Positions 40,898-50,599 of a stretch of DNA of 64,000 nucleotides are shown here, in pieces; position 1 is the first letter of the stretch; the number at the start of each line of letters is the position of its first letter. The DNA is taken from contig PGXY01000005.1 of the NCBI GenBank assembly GCA_002839375.1, positions 62,001-126,000 on the forward strand, given 5' to 3'. The stretch is from Spirochaetae bacterium HGW-Spirochaetae-1. GTDB taxonomy: Bacteria; Spirochaetota; UBA4802; UBA5550. A model generated the notes under the pieces. The model saw nothing but the letters and a program-made list of their open reading frames with translations. It was not told the DNA's origin and did no database searches. Position numbers and translations under genes: made by a program.

Positions 40898-40926
40898 TAT
40901 ATTGCACTCCATAAACTTCCTGTCAA
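40898..40926 (-). promoter_or_regulatory. Sigma-70-like promoter of the six-helix membrane gene
   Basis: On the minus strand TTGACA (40921-40926) and AATATA (40898-40903) are separated by exactly 17 bases, 34 bases upstream of the start codon. Confidence 0.6.
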
Positions 40927-41014
40927 GATTGGATATGAAAAAATAATTATTTTTTGAGAACACTTTTACCTCCTCCCCGGTCTATAGGACAAACTCAACC
41001 AAGGGAGAAATCAT

Positions 41015-42703
41015 ATGAAAACACAACAGTTATTAAAACGAAGGATATCATTCCTTCATCTCATTACCCTCCTGGCCTTTTTCATGCTGGCCATCATGGC
41101 AGGATGTTCCAAGGAAATAGCCAAGGGGCCTGTAAAACAGGTCACACCTGAAATCAACGAGCCTGTTGATGATGCGTTGACCGAACGGGAGGAGTACAAG
41201 GCTGCACCCATGGCCTCAAGGTCCATGAAGAGAAAATGCGAAAACTTTGCCGGTGCTGCCGACATGGATTACGCCCCGGTGGAGCACAACACCGAGGAGT
41301 ATGACCACATTTCAGAAAACGAATTCAAGAGCGCCGTGCAAAACCCCCTGTCAACCTTCTCCATCGATGTTGATACGGCAGCGTACTCCAACATACGCCG
41401 TTTCATCCAGTACAACCAGCTTCCCCCGAAGGATGCGGTCCGTATTGAGGAGATGATCAACTATTTCACCTACGACTATCCCCAGCCTTCGGGAAAGGAC
41501 CCTTTCAGTGTCACGACCGAAATGTCCCTGTGCCCCTGGAATAAAGAGAACAGGCTCATCCATATCGGCCTCCAGGGTAAAAAACTGGACTACAGCAACC
41601 TGAAGCCCTCGAACCTGGTATTTCTCGTTGATTCATCGGGCTCCATGAGTGATGCCAACAAGCTGCCCCTCCTGCAGAAATCCCTGAAGCTCATGCTGAG
41701 CGGCCTGAGCAGCCGTGACCGCATAGCCATCGTGGCCTATGCCGGTTCGGCTGGTCTCGTATTGCCGTCAACACCGGCGACAAAAAAAGAAACGATAATA
41801 GCGGCCCTTGACCGGCTCATGGCCGGCGGTTCCACGGCCGGCGGAGCGGGCATCGAGCTGGCCTATAAAGTGGCAAAAGAAAACCTCATTAAAGACGGCA
41901 ACAACCGCGTTATTCTCTGTACCGACGGCGACTTCAATGTGGGCGCTTCTTCCACAGGCGACATGGTTCGCATGATCGAGGAAAAAAGAAAAGATGACAT
42001 TTACCTCACCATCTGCGGTTTCGGCATGGGCAACTACAAGGACGGCCGCATGGAGCAGATCAGCAACGCCGGGAACGGAAACTACTTCTATATAGACGGC
42101 ATCAGGGAAGCCGAGAAGGTCTTCGTGCGCGACCTGAGGGCCAACATGTTCACCATCGCCAAGGATGTAAAGATCCAGATCGAATTCAACCCGTCCAAAG
42201 TGAAGGCCTACCGTCTCGTGGGGTATGAAAACCGGATACTTGCCAAGGAAGATTTCAACAACGACAAAAAGGACGCCGGGGAACTGGGCGCGGGCCATAC
42301 TGTAACCGCCCTTTACGAGATCATTCCAGCGGGATCAAAACAGCCCGTGAATGAATCGGATGAACTCAAATACCAGAAAACCGTTACCTCAAAAAAAAGC
42401 TCGGGTTCCGATGAGATCATGACCGTGAAGCTGCGCTACAAGCCTATCAAGAGTGATGTGAGTACGCTCATCGTTATTCCCGTGAAAGACACGGCCGTTA
42501 CCCTGGAGAAGAGTTCCGAGAACTTCAGGTTTTCCGCTGCCGTTGCCGGGTTCGGCATGGTGCTGCGTGATTCACAGTTCAAGAAGGACCTCTCTCTTGA
42601 TGATGTTCTTGCCCTGGCTAAATCATCGCGAGGAAAAGACAGCGAAGGATACAGGAACGAATTCATTGAACTGGTTCGGACCTGCGCGCTACTGAAGAAA
42701 TAA
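41015..42703 (+). CDS. YfbK-like von Willebrand factor A lipoprotein
   Basis: A 562-residue lipoprotein; the signal peptide ends in IMAGC (Cys about residue 31). The part before the vWA domain has the family block NPLSTFSIDVDTAAYSNIRRFI. The vWA domain (about 195-370) has an intact metal-ion-dependent adhesion site: VDSSGSMSD (from about 205), a Thr in GGSTAGG, and CTDGDFNVG. The C-terminal region from about 400 on (AKEDFNNDKKDAGELGAGHTVTALYEIIP) is the DUF3520-type domain of YfbK proteins. This family is common in the envelope of Gram-negative bacteria, but its role is unclear. It is monocistronic. Confidence 0.9.
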   Translation: MKTQQLLKRRISFLHLITLLAFFMLAIMAGCSKEIAKGPVKQVTPEINEPVDDALTEREEYKAAPMASRSMKRKCENFAGAADMDYAPVEHNTEEYDHISENEFKSAVQNPLSTFSIDVDTAAYSNIRRFIQYNQLPPKDAVRIEEMINYFTYDYPQPSGKDPFSVTTEMSLCPWNKENRLIHIGLQGKKLDYSNLKPSNLVFLVDSSGSMSDANKLPLLQKSLKLMLSGLSSRDRIAIVAYAGSAGLVLPSTPATKKETIIAALDRLMAGGSTAGGAGIELAYKVAKENLIKDGNNRVILCTDGDFNVGASSTGDMVRMIEEKRKDDIYLTICGFGMGNYKDGRMEQISNAGNGNYFYIDGIREAEKVFVRDLRANMFTIAKDVKIQIEFNPSKVKAYRLVGYENRILAKEDFNNDKKDAGELGAGHTVTALYEIIPAGSKQPVNESDELKYQKTVTSKKSSGSDEIMTVKLRYKPIKSDVSTLIVIPVKDTAVTLEKSSENFRFSAAVAGFGMVLRDSQFKKDLSLDDVLALAKSSRGKDSEGYRNEFIELVRTCALLKK

Positions 42704-42714
42704 ACCGGTCAAAA

Positions 42715-42746
42715 CCGCGGCGGCGCGACGCTAAGCGCCACCGCGG
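42715..42746. terminator. Strong GC hairpin after the vWA gene
   Basis: CCGCGGCGGCGC and GCGCCACCGCGG form a 12-base stem (one mismatch) with an 8-base loop, 12 bases past the stop. It lacks a T tract, so it may stabilise the mRNA end rather than terminate. Confidence 0.55.
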
Positions 42747-42898
42747 CAAGCTTTCACTCCCTCAGCAATATCCCCTCCGGCATAGCAATTTATGATCCAT
42801 CAGATTCTGGATAGAATATCCCGTCAATTTTTAGTATGATGCATATGACACCGCTAATTTACCGGCGCCGATATGGATATTTTACCGGAGGACACCTT

Positions 42899-45676
42899 AT
42901 GGGATCATCAACAAATACCAAGAGCTCAGCCAGAGCTATTCCTGAAAAGATAAACATCGATGGAAAAAACGTGGAACAGCTCTACGACCACCTGCGCAGC
43001 CACTCGGACCTTTCAGCCGAAGCGATCCGTCATGAGATAGACACGATCCTGTCCGACATCAATTTCGGGGAGAGCCTTTTCCATGTACTGGGTCTTGAGG
43101 AGATTTCTTTCCTTATTGAAAACAACCGTTACCAGGAAAAAGCTCACGGCAAAAACGATGGAACCTACATTGACATCGATGTTGAAGGCCGCGTAGGCGA
43201 TAAAAATCTCTTCCTGGTATCGGAAACAGGTCCCCTGATGAAAAAAGTCGCAAGGACCATTCAGGAAATCATGAAGAAAAGCCCCGGCAGGGGGTTCCGG
43301 CTTTTTTCCTGTTCTATCACCAGCAGGAGACAGGCCAGGGACCGGCGGCGTCTCCTGGTATTGGAAGAAACGGGTACTCCGGATCACACCGGGAGTCTCC
43401 CGGGAACAACATTGCAGTATTCCGGCAGCCCCTATGCCGCATCCATTGAAACACTGCGCGGGCTCCTCAAGAAAGGCGAAGATATTCTCATCGTCAGGGA
43501 AGACATTCCCGGCATGGACGATGAGCCGTCACTGAAGCAATTCCTCCTCTGGCTTCCCCGGGAAAAATTCCAGGAGAACTTTGAAACGATCAACATGATA
43601 TTTCAGCGCAAGGGAATATCCTCGGTCCGCCAGCATTTCAACACAATAGTGATCGACGGGCAGATGTTCATTGCCCTTTCAACCCTGGTGGAATCTGCGC
43701 GCCTCACCCCCGAGATGGAGACATACCTGAGTGACGAGCTCTACAGCCGGTCCATGCTTCTCAAGTCATCCCCGGTGTCGGTTGGCGAGATACGGGACAT
43801 CCTGGACCGCATCGCATCGGCGCGCGACCATGAAAAAATCGATCTCATCACGCATATGCAGCGCAACAAGCAGAAGGAATTTCTCATACCCCTCATGGTG
43901 ATGCTGAATGATCACAACCTGGAAATCCGCAGAAAGGCCTTCGGAATCATCCGTCACTACGTTCTCAATCCCGACGCGGCCATGAAGAACGACTATTACT
44001 GGTCAACTCTTAAAAACATCTTTTCAGCAGCTACGGTCCCCATCAGGCGCGAGAAGGATCGTCTTGACCGTTCCCTCTTCGACGAGGAAATCATGAACCT
44101 CATCAGGTTCCGGGGCCTCCATTATGAAACCATGACGGAGAAAGAATCGGGCCGCGAATTTCTCTTCATAAGGATAAACGGTACGGGCATCGGCAAAGGC
44201 GGGATACGGGCCCATCGGAGCCATGTTTCCTTTTCGGGGGAAGGGGCACTGTCGACGAACATGCTCTTCAAATGCATCGGCCTGGGTGTGCCCTGGTACA
44301 CCATCGGCAAGGGCGGCATCCTGGGTGATCTGGCTATAAAAGAACTTGATGTCGCCGCCCGTGATCGCGTCAGGAAGGCCGTTCTCGAGGCCTATGCCGA
44401 TTTCCTGTACTACCGCTCTGATGTGGGGCCTCTCTCCGACGTTCCGGCAGGAGATGTGGGCATTGGCGGAAGTGAAATCTCCGTAATTTATGAACGCATA
44501 ACAGACAATGCCATGAAGGGCATTCAGGCCGTGCTTAGCCGGGAGCCCGGCTATGACCAGGAAATGCGGATACTGAAGGAAAACTTCGGTCTCAACTGCG
44601 CAAACGGGGCCCTGCTTGAATCGCTGGCGAAAAACAGAGACCTGGTGAAGAAGCTGACGTCCCCGGCCATAACGGGAAAACCTGGACCAGAAGGTTTGAA
44701 ACTCCGTACGGGGGCAACGGCCCGGGGACTCATGGAGATACTGTCGGCACAGCAGAATTACCGGGATTTCAACGATCCATCGCTCTGGTCCGACCGGGCC
44801 CGCATTGGCGAGGCGCTTTCCCTTGAAAATAACTTCAAAGAACATGCCGTAAAACGTATCGCCATGCTCACTTTTGCGATCCAGGGTTTCGGTAAGGTGG
44901 GTGCCCACTTCGCACGCATGGCCGCCGAAACAGGCGCGTCGATAAAGATGATCTCCGACGCCTCGGGGACTCTCGTCGACCCGGGAGGTCTGTCGGAAAT
45001 AGCCGTGCTGTCAGAAGCGTCCCTGGAACGGGGCTCGTCCCTTGAAGAGATTATCAAGAGCAATACTTTTAAGGGAGAATTCATCGCGGCGAATTCCACG
45101 TTACCCCTGTCCGCCATCGTGGACGTGGTGGTGCCTGCCGCCCTTGAAGAAGTCATAACCACCGGTGAAACCGGAAATCCCCAGGCCATTCACGAGGAGG
45201 CCTTTGAGGGTAATTATCTTCTGCAGGGAGCCAATGGACCTGCCACGGTAGAGGCCGAAGAGGCCCTGGAAAACCGGGGCGTCATCGTTTTTCCCGACAT
45301 TCTGGCCAACGCCGGAGGGGTCCTGGCTTCCTACATGGAATGGCTAAAAGGGCTCATGAGCAGTTTCGGGTACAGGACGATCTTTGAATGGGGTTTCGTA
45401 CATCGGATAACGCATAACCTGGTCATACATTTCCATCCCGACGCATTGGAGAAAAATATCCGCGAGATCAGCGACGAGGTCTATGAACATTCCTTCGCCT
45501 TCATCATGCGCTGGAGTACACTGGAAACCATTAACCTCTCACGCCGGTACAAGGTTTCGATGCGAAGGGCATTCATCGCCATAGGCATCCAGCATGCTGC
45601 CGACGAAGGCAGGCTCTCGGAACAGTTCAGCATTACCATGGATCGGCTCAGGGGAACTTTTGCCGAGAGAACATGA
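42899..45676 (+). CDS. Large NAD-glutamate dehydrogenase-like protein
   Basis: A 925-residue protein. ATG at 42899 follows GGAGG seven bases upstream. The N-terminal 400 residues hold no recognised catalytic domain; part of it (about 320-370) looks like paired helical repeats. From about residue 420, the glutamate dehydrogenase core can be followed: KGGIRAHRSHVSF, IGKGGILGDL, PAGDVGIGGSEI (with the catalytic Asp), the Rossmann loop QGFGKVGAHF (about 661-670), and LLQGANGPATVEAEEAL with FPDILANAGGV. It reversibly turns glutamate into 2-oxoglutarate and ammonia. The usual GGGKGG loop reads YTIGKGG here, so substrate or regulation may differ. Confidence 0.85.
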   Translation: MGSSTNTKSSARAIPEKINIDGKNVEQLYDHLRSHSDLSAEAIRHEIDTILSDINFGESLFHVLGLEEISFLIENNRYQEKAHGKNDGTYIDIDVEGRVGDKNLFLVSETGPLMKKVARTIQEIMKKSPGRGFRLFSCSITSRRQARDRRRLLVLEETGTPDHTGSLPGTTLQYSGSPYAASIETLRGLLKKGEDILIVREDIPGMDDEPSLKQFLLWLPREKFQENFETINMIFQRKGISSVRQHFNTIVIDGQMFIALSTLVESARLTPEMETYLSDELYSRSMLLKSSPVSVGEIRDILDRIASARDHEKIDLITHMQRNKQKEFLIPLMVMLNDHNLEIRRKAFGIIRHYVLNPDAAMKNDYYWSTLKNIFSAATVPIRREKDRLDRSLFDEEIMNLIRFRGLHYETMTEKESGREFLFIRINGTGIGKGGIRAHRSHVSFSGEGALSTNMLFKCIGLGVPWYTIGKGGILGDLAIKELDVAARDRVRKAVLEAYADFLYYRSDVGPLSDVPAGDVGIGGSEISVIYERITDNAMKGIQAVLSREPGYDQEMRILKENFGLNCANGALLESLAKNRDLVKKLTSPAITGKPGPEGLKLRTGATARGLMEILSAQQNYRDFNDPSLWSDRARIGEALSLENNFKEHAVKRIAMLTFAIQGFGKVGAHFARMAAETGASIKMISDASGTLVDPGGLSEIAVLSEASLERGSSLEEIIKSNTFKGEFIAANSTLPLSAIVDVVVPAALEEVITTGETGNPQAIHEEAFEGNYLLQGANGPATVEAEEALENRGVIVFPDILANAGGVLASYMEWLKGLMSSFGYRTIFEWGFVHRITHNLVIHFHPDALEKNIREISDEVYEHSFAFIMRWSTLETINLSRRYKVSMRRAFIAIGIQHAADEGRLSEQFSITMDRLRGTFAERT

Positions 45677-45846
45677 CCATCAAAGGACATAATCGCTCGG
45701 CATTTCTGCCGTCTGCATATGACCGGAGGTTTCTTATCCATGCCTGCATCCGGGAACCGGCATGCCGCAAAATCGACAGGAAGTTTTGGGCCGGCGGGAA
45801 AAATATTGATTTGCAATATTCACCGCCATTCGCTTAAGGTATATTC

Positions 45847-46638
45847 ATGGTATGCATTTCAGATATACATTTCGGGGCGAATCTATCGTGCCATATTTCT
45901 CACTTCATCGAATCGGCCCTGGACCCCGGTTCTAACCCCGACAGAATCGTCATCATCGCCGGCGACATGACCCAGCACGCCAGCAAGCCGGAATACCGGG
46001 AAGCGACGAACATGCTACGGTCCCTTCTCGATGAAGGAATACGCGTTGTACTGACACCGGGCAACCATGATTTCGGCGACTGGATAGGCGAATATTTCTA
46101 CACCAACAGAAAGGCCAGGAACCGGTACCGGTCATTGACAGAACCGGTATTCGACCAGAAAGAAATCGTTGCCGTTGAGGATTACGATTCCATCATGCGG
46201 TGCGGCAATAACATCTTCGTGGCCCTCAGGAGCACCCACCGCGGTAAGGCCCGTTCCCTTGGAATCATTGGCATAAACCGCATACGGGAAAAACAGGTGG
46301 ACTGGGCGGCATCAAAGCTTTCATCGATGGACATCAATGGTGTCATGATCCACCTGGTTACGCACCGGAGCCTATGGCGCGATTCCGGGGACCGTCATGA
46401 CGCCATATACCAGCCCGGTTACATCGAAAGGAACCTTTTGGAAAAATTCAACTTTCATTCGGTCATCCACGGTCATAATCACCGTTATCTTTTCGCCGGC
46501 ACCTTGACACCCCGCCTGGGAGTGCCGATACTCAGATTGTCACTGCCGACCATTTCCGACCGGAACAGGAAAAACCGAATCGGTTACGTCCGATGGGACG
46601 CCCCCTACCGGGAAATCCCTGAATTCGTGGCGTTATGA
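45847..46638 (+). CDS. Cytoplasmic metallophosphoesterase
   Basis: A 263-residue calcineurin-like phosphoesterase without a signal peptide. Metal ligands are seen in SDIHFG (Asp6, His8), AGDMTQ (Asp40), PGNHD (71-75), LVTHRS and HGHNHRY (about 210-216). The pattern matches the cyclic-nucleotide/Icc-like branch, but the substrate cannot be fixed. AAGG lies seven bases before the ATG. It is the third metallophosphoesterase in the window and, unlike the other two, has no export signal. It stands alone after the dehydrogenase gene. Confidence 0.85.
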   Translation: MVCISDIHFGANLSCHISHFIESALDPGSNPDRIVIIAGDMTQHASKPEYREATNMLRSLLDEGIRVVLTPGNHDFGDWIGEYFYTNRKARNRYRSLTEPVFDQKEIVAVEDYDSIMRCGNNIFVALRSTHRGKARSLGIIGINRIREKQVDWAASKLSSMDINGVMIHLVTHRSLWRDSGDRHDAIYQPGYIERNLLEKFNFHSVIHGHNHRYLFAGTLTPRLGVPILRLSLPTISDRNRKNRIGYVRWDAPYREIPEFVAL

Positions 46639-46752
46639 TAAATCCCTTGATCCGCCCTGACTGTTTCAATCATGCAAATAACATCCATTCAATCCTGAAA
46701 GAGGACTGAACTCTTCATAGATATGGCACCGTTGATTACAGGTCGGGGAAAA

Positions 46753-47328
46753 TCATTCCTCCATGTTTTCTCCGGAAAACCCTTTGATCTCCATGGGTCT
46801 TAGTTTCATCTCGAGGGGTTTCAATTTCAGTTCTGTGGATTTAACAACGGGATACATGAGCTGTACATGCGCCTGATACGGCCTTTTTTTGTAAAAATTG
46901 GCGATGAATATCATAAAATTGCCTTTTGAACTGTCAAGCTCAAGGCTGTCAACGGAATATTCAACAAGGCCCCGTTCATGTTTGAAACACACGGACTTTC
47001 TGATGTATTTTTTATCCAGGAACCTTGATCCGGAATGATATCCCCTTGCATCAACTATTATTATCCTGAATAATTTTTCATTCTTATCAAGATGGAATGA
47101 TCCTTCCGGTTTCCTGATGTGAACGGAAATTCTGCCCGGGGCTGAAAGGTTAATATTGAACATAAGCGTATAAGGATCTCTGATGGAAGTTGCGTTCTGC
47201 ATGGTAATATCCTGATCAAGCCTTTCCGTGGCTGATTCAACGCTTAAACTCTCTGAAACCGAGGAAAAGGTAAAAATAACCGTAAAGGCAAAAACCGCTA
47301 TGACTGTTCTGCTTAATAATTTTTTCAT
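46753..47328 (-). CDS. Exported protein of unknown function with repeated tail
   Basis: A 191-residue protein with a signal peptide (residues 1-27). The mature part is a beta-rich domain (YTLMFNINLSAPGRISVHIRKPEGSFH, NFMIFIANFYKKRPYQAHVQLMYP). The last 30 residues hold an in-register repeat ELKLKP-LEMKLRP-MEIKG, three units of a K-L-K/R-P-x-E type. No family is recognised. It follows another small exported gene and FadL on the same strand. Confidence 0.65.
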   Translation of the reverse strand: MKKLLSRTVIAVFAFTVIFTFSSVSESLSVESATERLDQDITMQNATSIRDPYTLMFNINLSAPGRISVHIRKPEGSFHLDKNEKLFRIIIVDARGYHSGSRFLDKKYIRKSVCFKHERGLVEYSVDSLELDSSKGNFMIFIANFYKKRPYQAHVQLMYPVVKSTELKLKPLEMKLRPMEIKGFSGENMEE

Positions 47329-47389
47329 ATTATAATCCTTTGTTTGTAGATAATGGAAACTCTAAAAATTTGCATCACCTGAAACCTGT

Positions 47390-47408
47390 CCGGGGATAAA
47401 CTCCCCGG
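47390..47408. other. Short GC hairpin downstream of the small exported gene
   Basis: CCGGGG and CCCCGG pair around ATAAACT, ten bases past the stop of the gene at 47418. The flanking GAAACCTGTCC resembles the middle of the dispersed repeat, but too weakly to call a copy. Confidence 0.35.
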
Positions 47409-47417
47409 CCCCCATAA

Positions 47418-47777
47418 TCACTTCAGCACGGCCCTGGTTAAAGTCACAAAATCATCGGGGCCGATGATCGTTATGGTCGCAGTGCCGACGCCGGTCTTTG
47501 TGTTTTTCTCAGTTTCGACCTTGACCGTGTTTCCTTTTTTATCCAGGTATACAAATTCTTCATTGAACATATCATTGGAGCTCCAGCTGCCGCTGCTGTT
47601 CTGATCTAAGTTGCCTTCGAGATATTTCCTGAAAGCGGCAATCCGGGCATCACTGATATTAAAAGACTTGGTTGCGGAATAGAGTATGGTCACATCGAAT
47701 CCGTCTTTTTGAACCTCTGCAAATGCGATAGAAGAGACTGCAAGGCACAGGACAAGAGATACGAGAATCTTTTTCAT
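47418..47777 (-). CDS. Small exported protein of unknown function
   Basis: A 119-residue protein with a clear signal peptide (MKKILVSLVLCLAVSSIAFAE). The mature 99 residues alternate strands and helices (DGFDVTILYSATKSFNISDARIAAFRKYLEGN, TATITIIGPDDFVTLTRAVL). No motif is recognised. It lies 83 bases after the FadL gene and 89 bases before the next exported gene, so a shared transcript is possible. Confidence 0.65.
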   Translation of the reverse strand: MKKILVSLVLCLAVSSIAFAEVQKDGFDVTILYSATKSFNISDARIAAFRKYLEGNLDQNSSGSWSSNDMFNEEFVYLDKKGNTVKVETEKNTKTGVGTATITIIGPDDFVTLTRAVLK

Positions 47778-47860
47778 ATAGGACTCCTTAAAAATAGTAT
47801 TGTATATACATTCATTTTCCGCTCATCACCCGGACGATGCCTGAAGTGATCTTGAGAAAT

Positions 47861-49261
47861 CTACAGTTTGTACCCCACGCCCGTGGCAATATTAAAAACA
47901 ATTTTCCTGTATTCCACATCGAAGTCACCCGCTGCCGTGGAAAGGGTCCCCGAGTAAGGGATGTAAAATGTCGAAGTGAAGGCCAAGGTAACGTCAATTC
48001 CGATACTTCTGAAGAGATAGGTGGCCCCTGTCCCGAGGGTTACGGAATCAAGGGGCGGGTTAGCGCTGGCGTTCAGCATCGTGTACGATGACTTGAAATA
48101 GGAATCCTTTGTCCCAGGGGTGGCATAGGCGAAACCCATTCCGACCTTCAGGTCCTGGAGAACCTGGTATGAGGCGCCGATTCCTGCCTCCCAGCCCACA
48201 CCGAAATATTCATTCACATTGCCCAGGGGGTCCGTTGTCCCGTCGGCGCTGTCATAGTACTTGCCCAGGTCCGTGACGGGCAGGAGATACACCGTTGCCG
48301 AGGTCATGAGGGAGAGTCCCTGCAGGAGAAAGGACATGTCGTATTCGGCGCCTGCGGAGATGATATGGGGAAGGTTATAGTTGAACTTGTTGCCGTCATA
48401 GAGTCCGCCTGCGGCCAGTCCCTCTTCAACCGTATCGTAAACATTGACTATCAGAATTGTTTCGGGATCAACACGCAGATAATCCTTTTTGTATTTAAAA
48501 CTGAGACGGGTTTCAGCCTCGTATCTCATGCCGACCGTCAGCCCCTTAAGGGGTCTCACATCGGCGCCCAGGATCGGAGTGTATCCCAAGGAAGTATAGG
48601 AAAATTTTCCCGAAAGAGAAATATTTCCACCTATGATAGGTATTGCTCCGCTTACCGCTGAGAGCTGCACGCTCCTGTCGGGAATTACCATCCGTACCCC
48701 CGCACTAAAGGAGACCATGTCCCTAAAGAAGGAATAGGAAGCCCCCACACCAATGCCGTAATAGACGCTGTAGGCCTTAAAGGAATGGTCCGTAACGCCT
48801 CCATAAGAACTGAATGAATTTGAATAGGCTGCATAGGTGCCAATTGTCCCATCCGGCCAGTTCAGGGTCCCTCCCCCGGCTACAATGCCCATCTGGAGAT
48901 ACACGGCATGGCGGCCGGGACCGATATTGCCAAAATTATAGAGGGCGTAGAAGTTGGGCAGATACCAAGTCGGTTCATTCTGTTCATATTTTCTTGTGAC
49001 AGGATCTGTATCGCTCGCCTGTGCCCGGTAAGGTTTGAAGAGCATCTGGCTGCTAAAATCCAGATAGAGCCCCTTTTCCAGGAAAGCGGTGCCGGCCGGA
49101 TTGTAATTTACGATGTCCGCAGACGCGTCGGTCGAGGCAGTACGGTGAAAGGTAAGGCATACCTTCGCGCTCTGGTTCGTGAGATAATCAAGGCTCCCGG
49201 CAAAAAGGGATAAGCCTCCCGTCACGATAAAAAAAGTAAAAAATGCCACTAATTTTTTCAT
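47861..49261 (-). CDS. FadL/OmpP1 family outer-membrane protein
   Basis: A 466-residue beta-barrel with a signal peptide ending SLFAG. Near the N-terminus the family block NPAGTAFLEKGLYLDFSSQ is present, which in FadL lies at the plugged lumen for hydrophobic substrates. The following strands, with Gly-rich turns (GGGTLNWPDG, YYGIGVGASYSF), continue to an end TGVGYKL. Proteins of this family bring long-chain fatty acids or aromatic hydrocarbons across the outer membrane. No degradation genes lie nearby apart from acyltransferases far upstream, so the substrate is open. Confidence 0.85.
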   Translation of the reverse strand: MKKLVAFFTFFIVTGGLSLFAGSLDYLTNQSAKVCLTFHRTASTDASADIVNYNPAGTAFLEKGLYLDFSSQMLFKPYRAQASDTDPVTRKYEQNEPTWYLPNFYALYNFGNIGPGRHAVYLQMGIVAGGGTLNWPDGTIGTYAAYSNSFSSYGGVTDHSFKAYSVYYGIGVGASYSFFRDMVSFSAGVRMVIPDRSVQLSAVSGAIPIIGGNISLSGKFSYTSLGYTPILGADVRPLKGLTVGMRYEAETRLSFKYKKDYLRVDPETILIVNVYDTVEEGLAAGGLYDGNKFNYNLPHIISAGAEYDMSFLLQGLSLMTSATVYLLPVTDLGKYYDSADGTTDPLGNVNEYFGVGWEAGIGASYQVLQDLKVGMGFAYATPGTKDSYFKSSYTMLNASANPPLDSVTLGTGATYLFRSIGIDVTLAFTSTFYIPYSGTLSTAAGDFDVEYRKIVFNIATGVGYKL

Positions 49262-49340
49262 AAAATATCCTTTTTGTTTGTGTAGATAAATATTCCAATA
49301 GGCACCCCAAAAAAATCATGCATCAAAGTCTTAATAGTTA

Positions 49341-49375
49341 TTATCCGGACGGCAAGACTTTTTTTGAATTTTCAT
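49341..49375 (+). repeat. Dispersed intergenic repeat, 3-prime half (copy 12)
   Basis: TATCCGGACGGCAAGAC followed by a T/A tract; a moderate match to the family core. Confidence 0.4.
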
Positions 49376-49573
49376 AGACAGACTGATAAAAATTCCTTAA
49401 ATATCACACACGCCTCGCATACAGGACACCAATAAGGATATCATCCCCCGTGTCAGAAGATAAAACCGACATGGTTACTGTAAGCCCCTCCACCCATGTA
49501 ATTCTTCCCGGTATCTGTTTACCGGGTAGAATGATCCATGCTATAACAATCGTTTTATGATCCTACTCATGCA

Positions 49574-49610
49574 AATCAGAATTTGATTATCGATTAATCA
49601 GAATCTGATT
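49574..49610 (+). promoter_or_regulatory. Tandem palindromic operator candidate before the esterase gene
   Basis: AATCAGAATTTGATT (49574-49588) and AATCAGAATCTGATT (49596-49610) are repeated 22 bases apart, two helical turns. The second is a perfect AATCAG-AAT-CTGATT palindrome; the first has one mismatch. They lie 75 bases upstream of the esterase start. Confidence 0.6.
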
Positions 49611-49684
49611 GGCACGGTACTGATAAAGGGTATAAAAGATTACGATCGGACGGTTGATGAATAAATTAAGATTGGGAGGAAATC

Positions 49685-50587
49685 ATGAAAATTCCAAAAG
49701 CACTGTATTTTTTATCGATCATTATTCTCATTTCCCTGCTGTTCCCTGGATGCGAAAACGACTGGACCGATGCACCCGCCGGAGCCTTGTCACCGGGAAA
49801 CTGGAAAATTTACCTGTACAAGAACAATATCCAGAGAAAGATTTACGTGCATGTACCAACATCCTATGACGGTTCAAAAGATGTGCCCCTTCTTCTGGTT
49901 TTCCATGGATACATGGACACGGCGCTGAACCAGTTGGAAACGGACGGTTTCATAAACCTTTCCGACAAAAAGAACTTCATCGTGGCGTACCCTGAAGGAT
50001 ATGGCACCGAGGGACTTCACAGCTGGAATGCCGGTGAGGCCTGTTGCGGCGCGGCAGAAGACAAGGGACTCGATGATGTGGGTCTTGCAAGAGACATAGT
50101 CATCGATATCAGTTCCCGTTGCTCCATCGATGAAAAAAGAGTCTATGCTCACGGACATTCCAACGGGGCCGGTTTAGCCCACCGGTGCGGACGGGAAGCG
50201 GCCGATGTCTTTGCGGCAATATCACCCAAATCAATGCCGGTGCTCGTACCCGATATAATTCCCTCATACCCGGTACCGGTAATTCATTTCCATGGCACCG
50301 ATGACAGCACCATTGCTTACAGTGGCGGCACCATTCCCTTTGAGGACGAGCCCTATATATCGGCCGCAAGCAGCTTTGCCAGTTGGGCCGATGTCGACAA
50401 CTGCTCAGGAGAGCCGGAAACTGTTTATTATGGTGACAGCTATTGCCGGAAATACACGTCATGCGGCAGCGGCACTCAGGTCGTGCTGTGCACCCTGGAC
50501 GGCGGCAATCACAACGACCTTTACGGCAGGGACGATATTGATGTGACAGAAATGTCCTGGGAATTCATGACACAGTTCACCCGCTGA
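49685..50587 (+). CDS. PHB-depolymerase-like esterase lipoprotein
   Basis: A 300-residue lipoprotein (Cys23 in LFPGC) with an alpha/beta-hydrolase domain of the LpqC/feruloyl-esterase/PHB-depolymerase type. Ser159 in GHSNGAG is the nucleophile; VFHGYMD supplies the oxyanion region; the acid lies in HFHGTDDSTIAY and the base His in GGNHNDLYG. AGGAAATC precedes the ATG. It is likely exposed in the periplasm or on the outer membrane and cleaves an ester, perhaps from plant or storage polymers. Two tandem palindromes upstream suggest specific regulation. Confidence 0.85.
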   Translation: MKIPKALYFLSIIILISLLFPGCENDWTDAPAGALSPGNWKIYLYKNNIQRKIYVHVPTSYDGSKDVPLLLVFHGYMDTALNQLETDGFINLSDKKNFIVAYPEGYGTEGLHSWNAGEACCGAAEDKGLDDVGLARDIVIDISSRCSIDEKRVYAHGHSNGAGLAHRCGREAADVFAAISPKSMPVLVPDIIPSYPVPVIHFHGTDDSTIAYSGGTIPFEDEPYISAASSFASWADVDNCSGEPETVYYGDSYCRKYTSCGSGTQVVLCTLDGGNHNDLYGRDDIDVTEMSWEFMTQFTR

Positions 50588-50599
50588 TCAGGAAATCAT

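Larger units (their letters stand above)
49262..49684. other. Intergenic stretch between divergent genes
   Basis: Holds a dispersed repeat copy at 49341-49375 and a pair of 15-base palindromes at 49574-49610 before the esterase gene. No gene is supported. Confidence 0.5.

Noticed and set aside
43013-44908. Long minus-strand frames opposite the glutamate dehydrogenase-like gene (up to 294 codons)
   Set aside because: They mirror the GC-rich codon pattern of the real gene on the other strand and show no family features.
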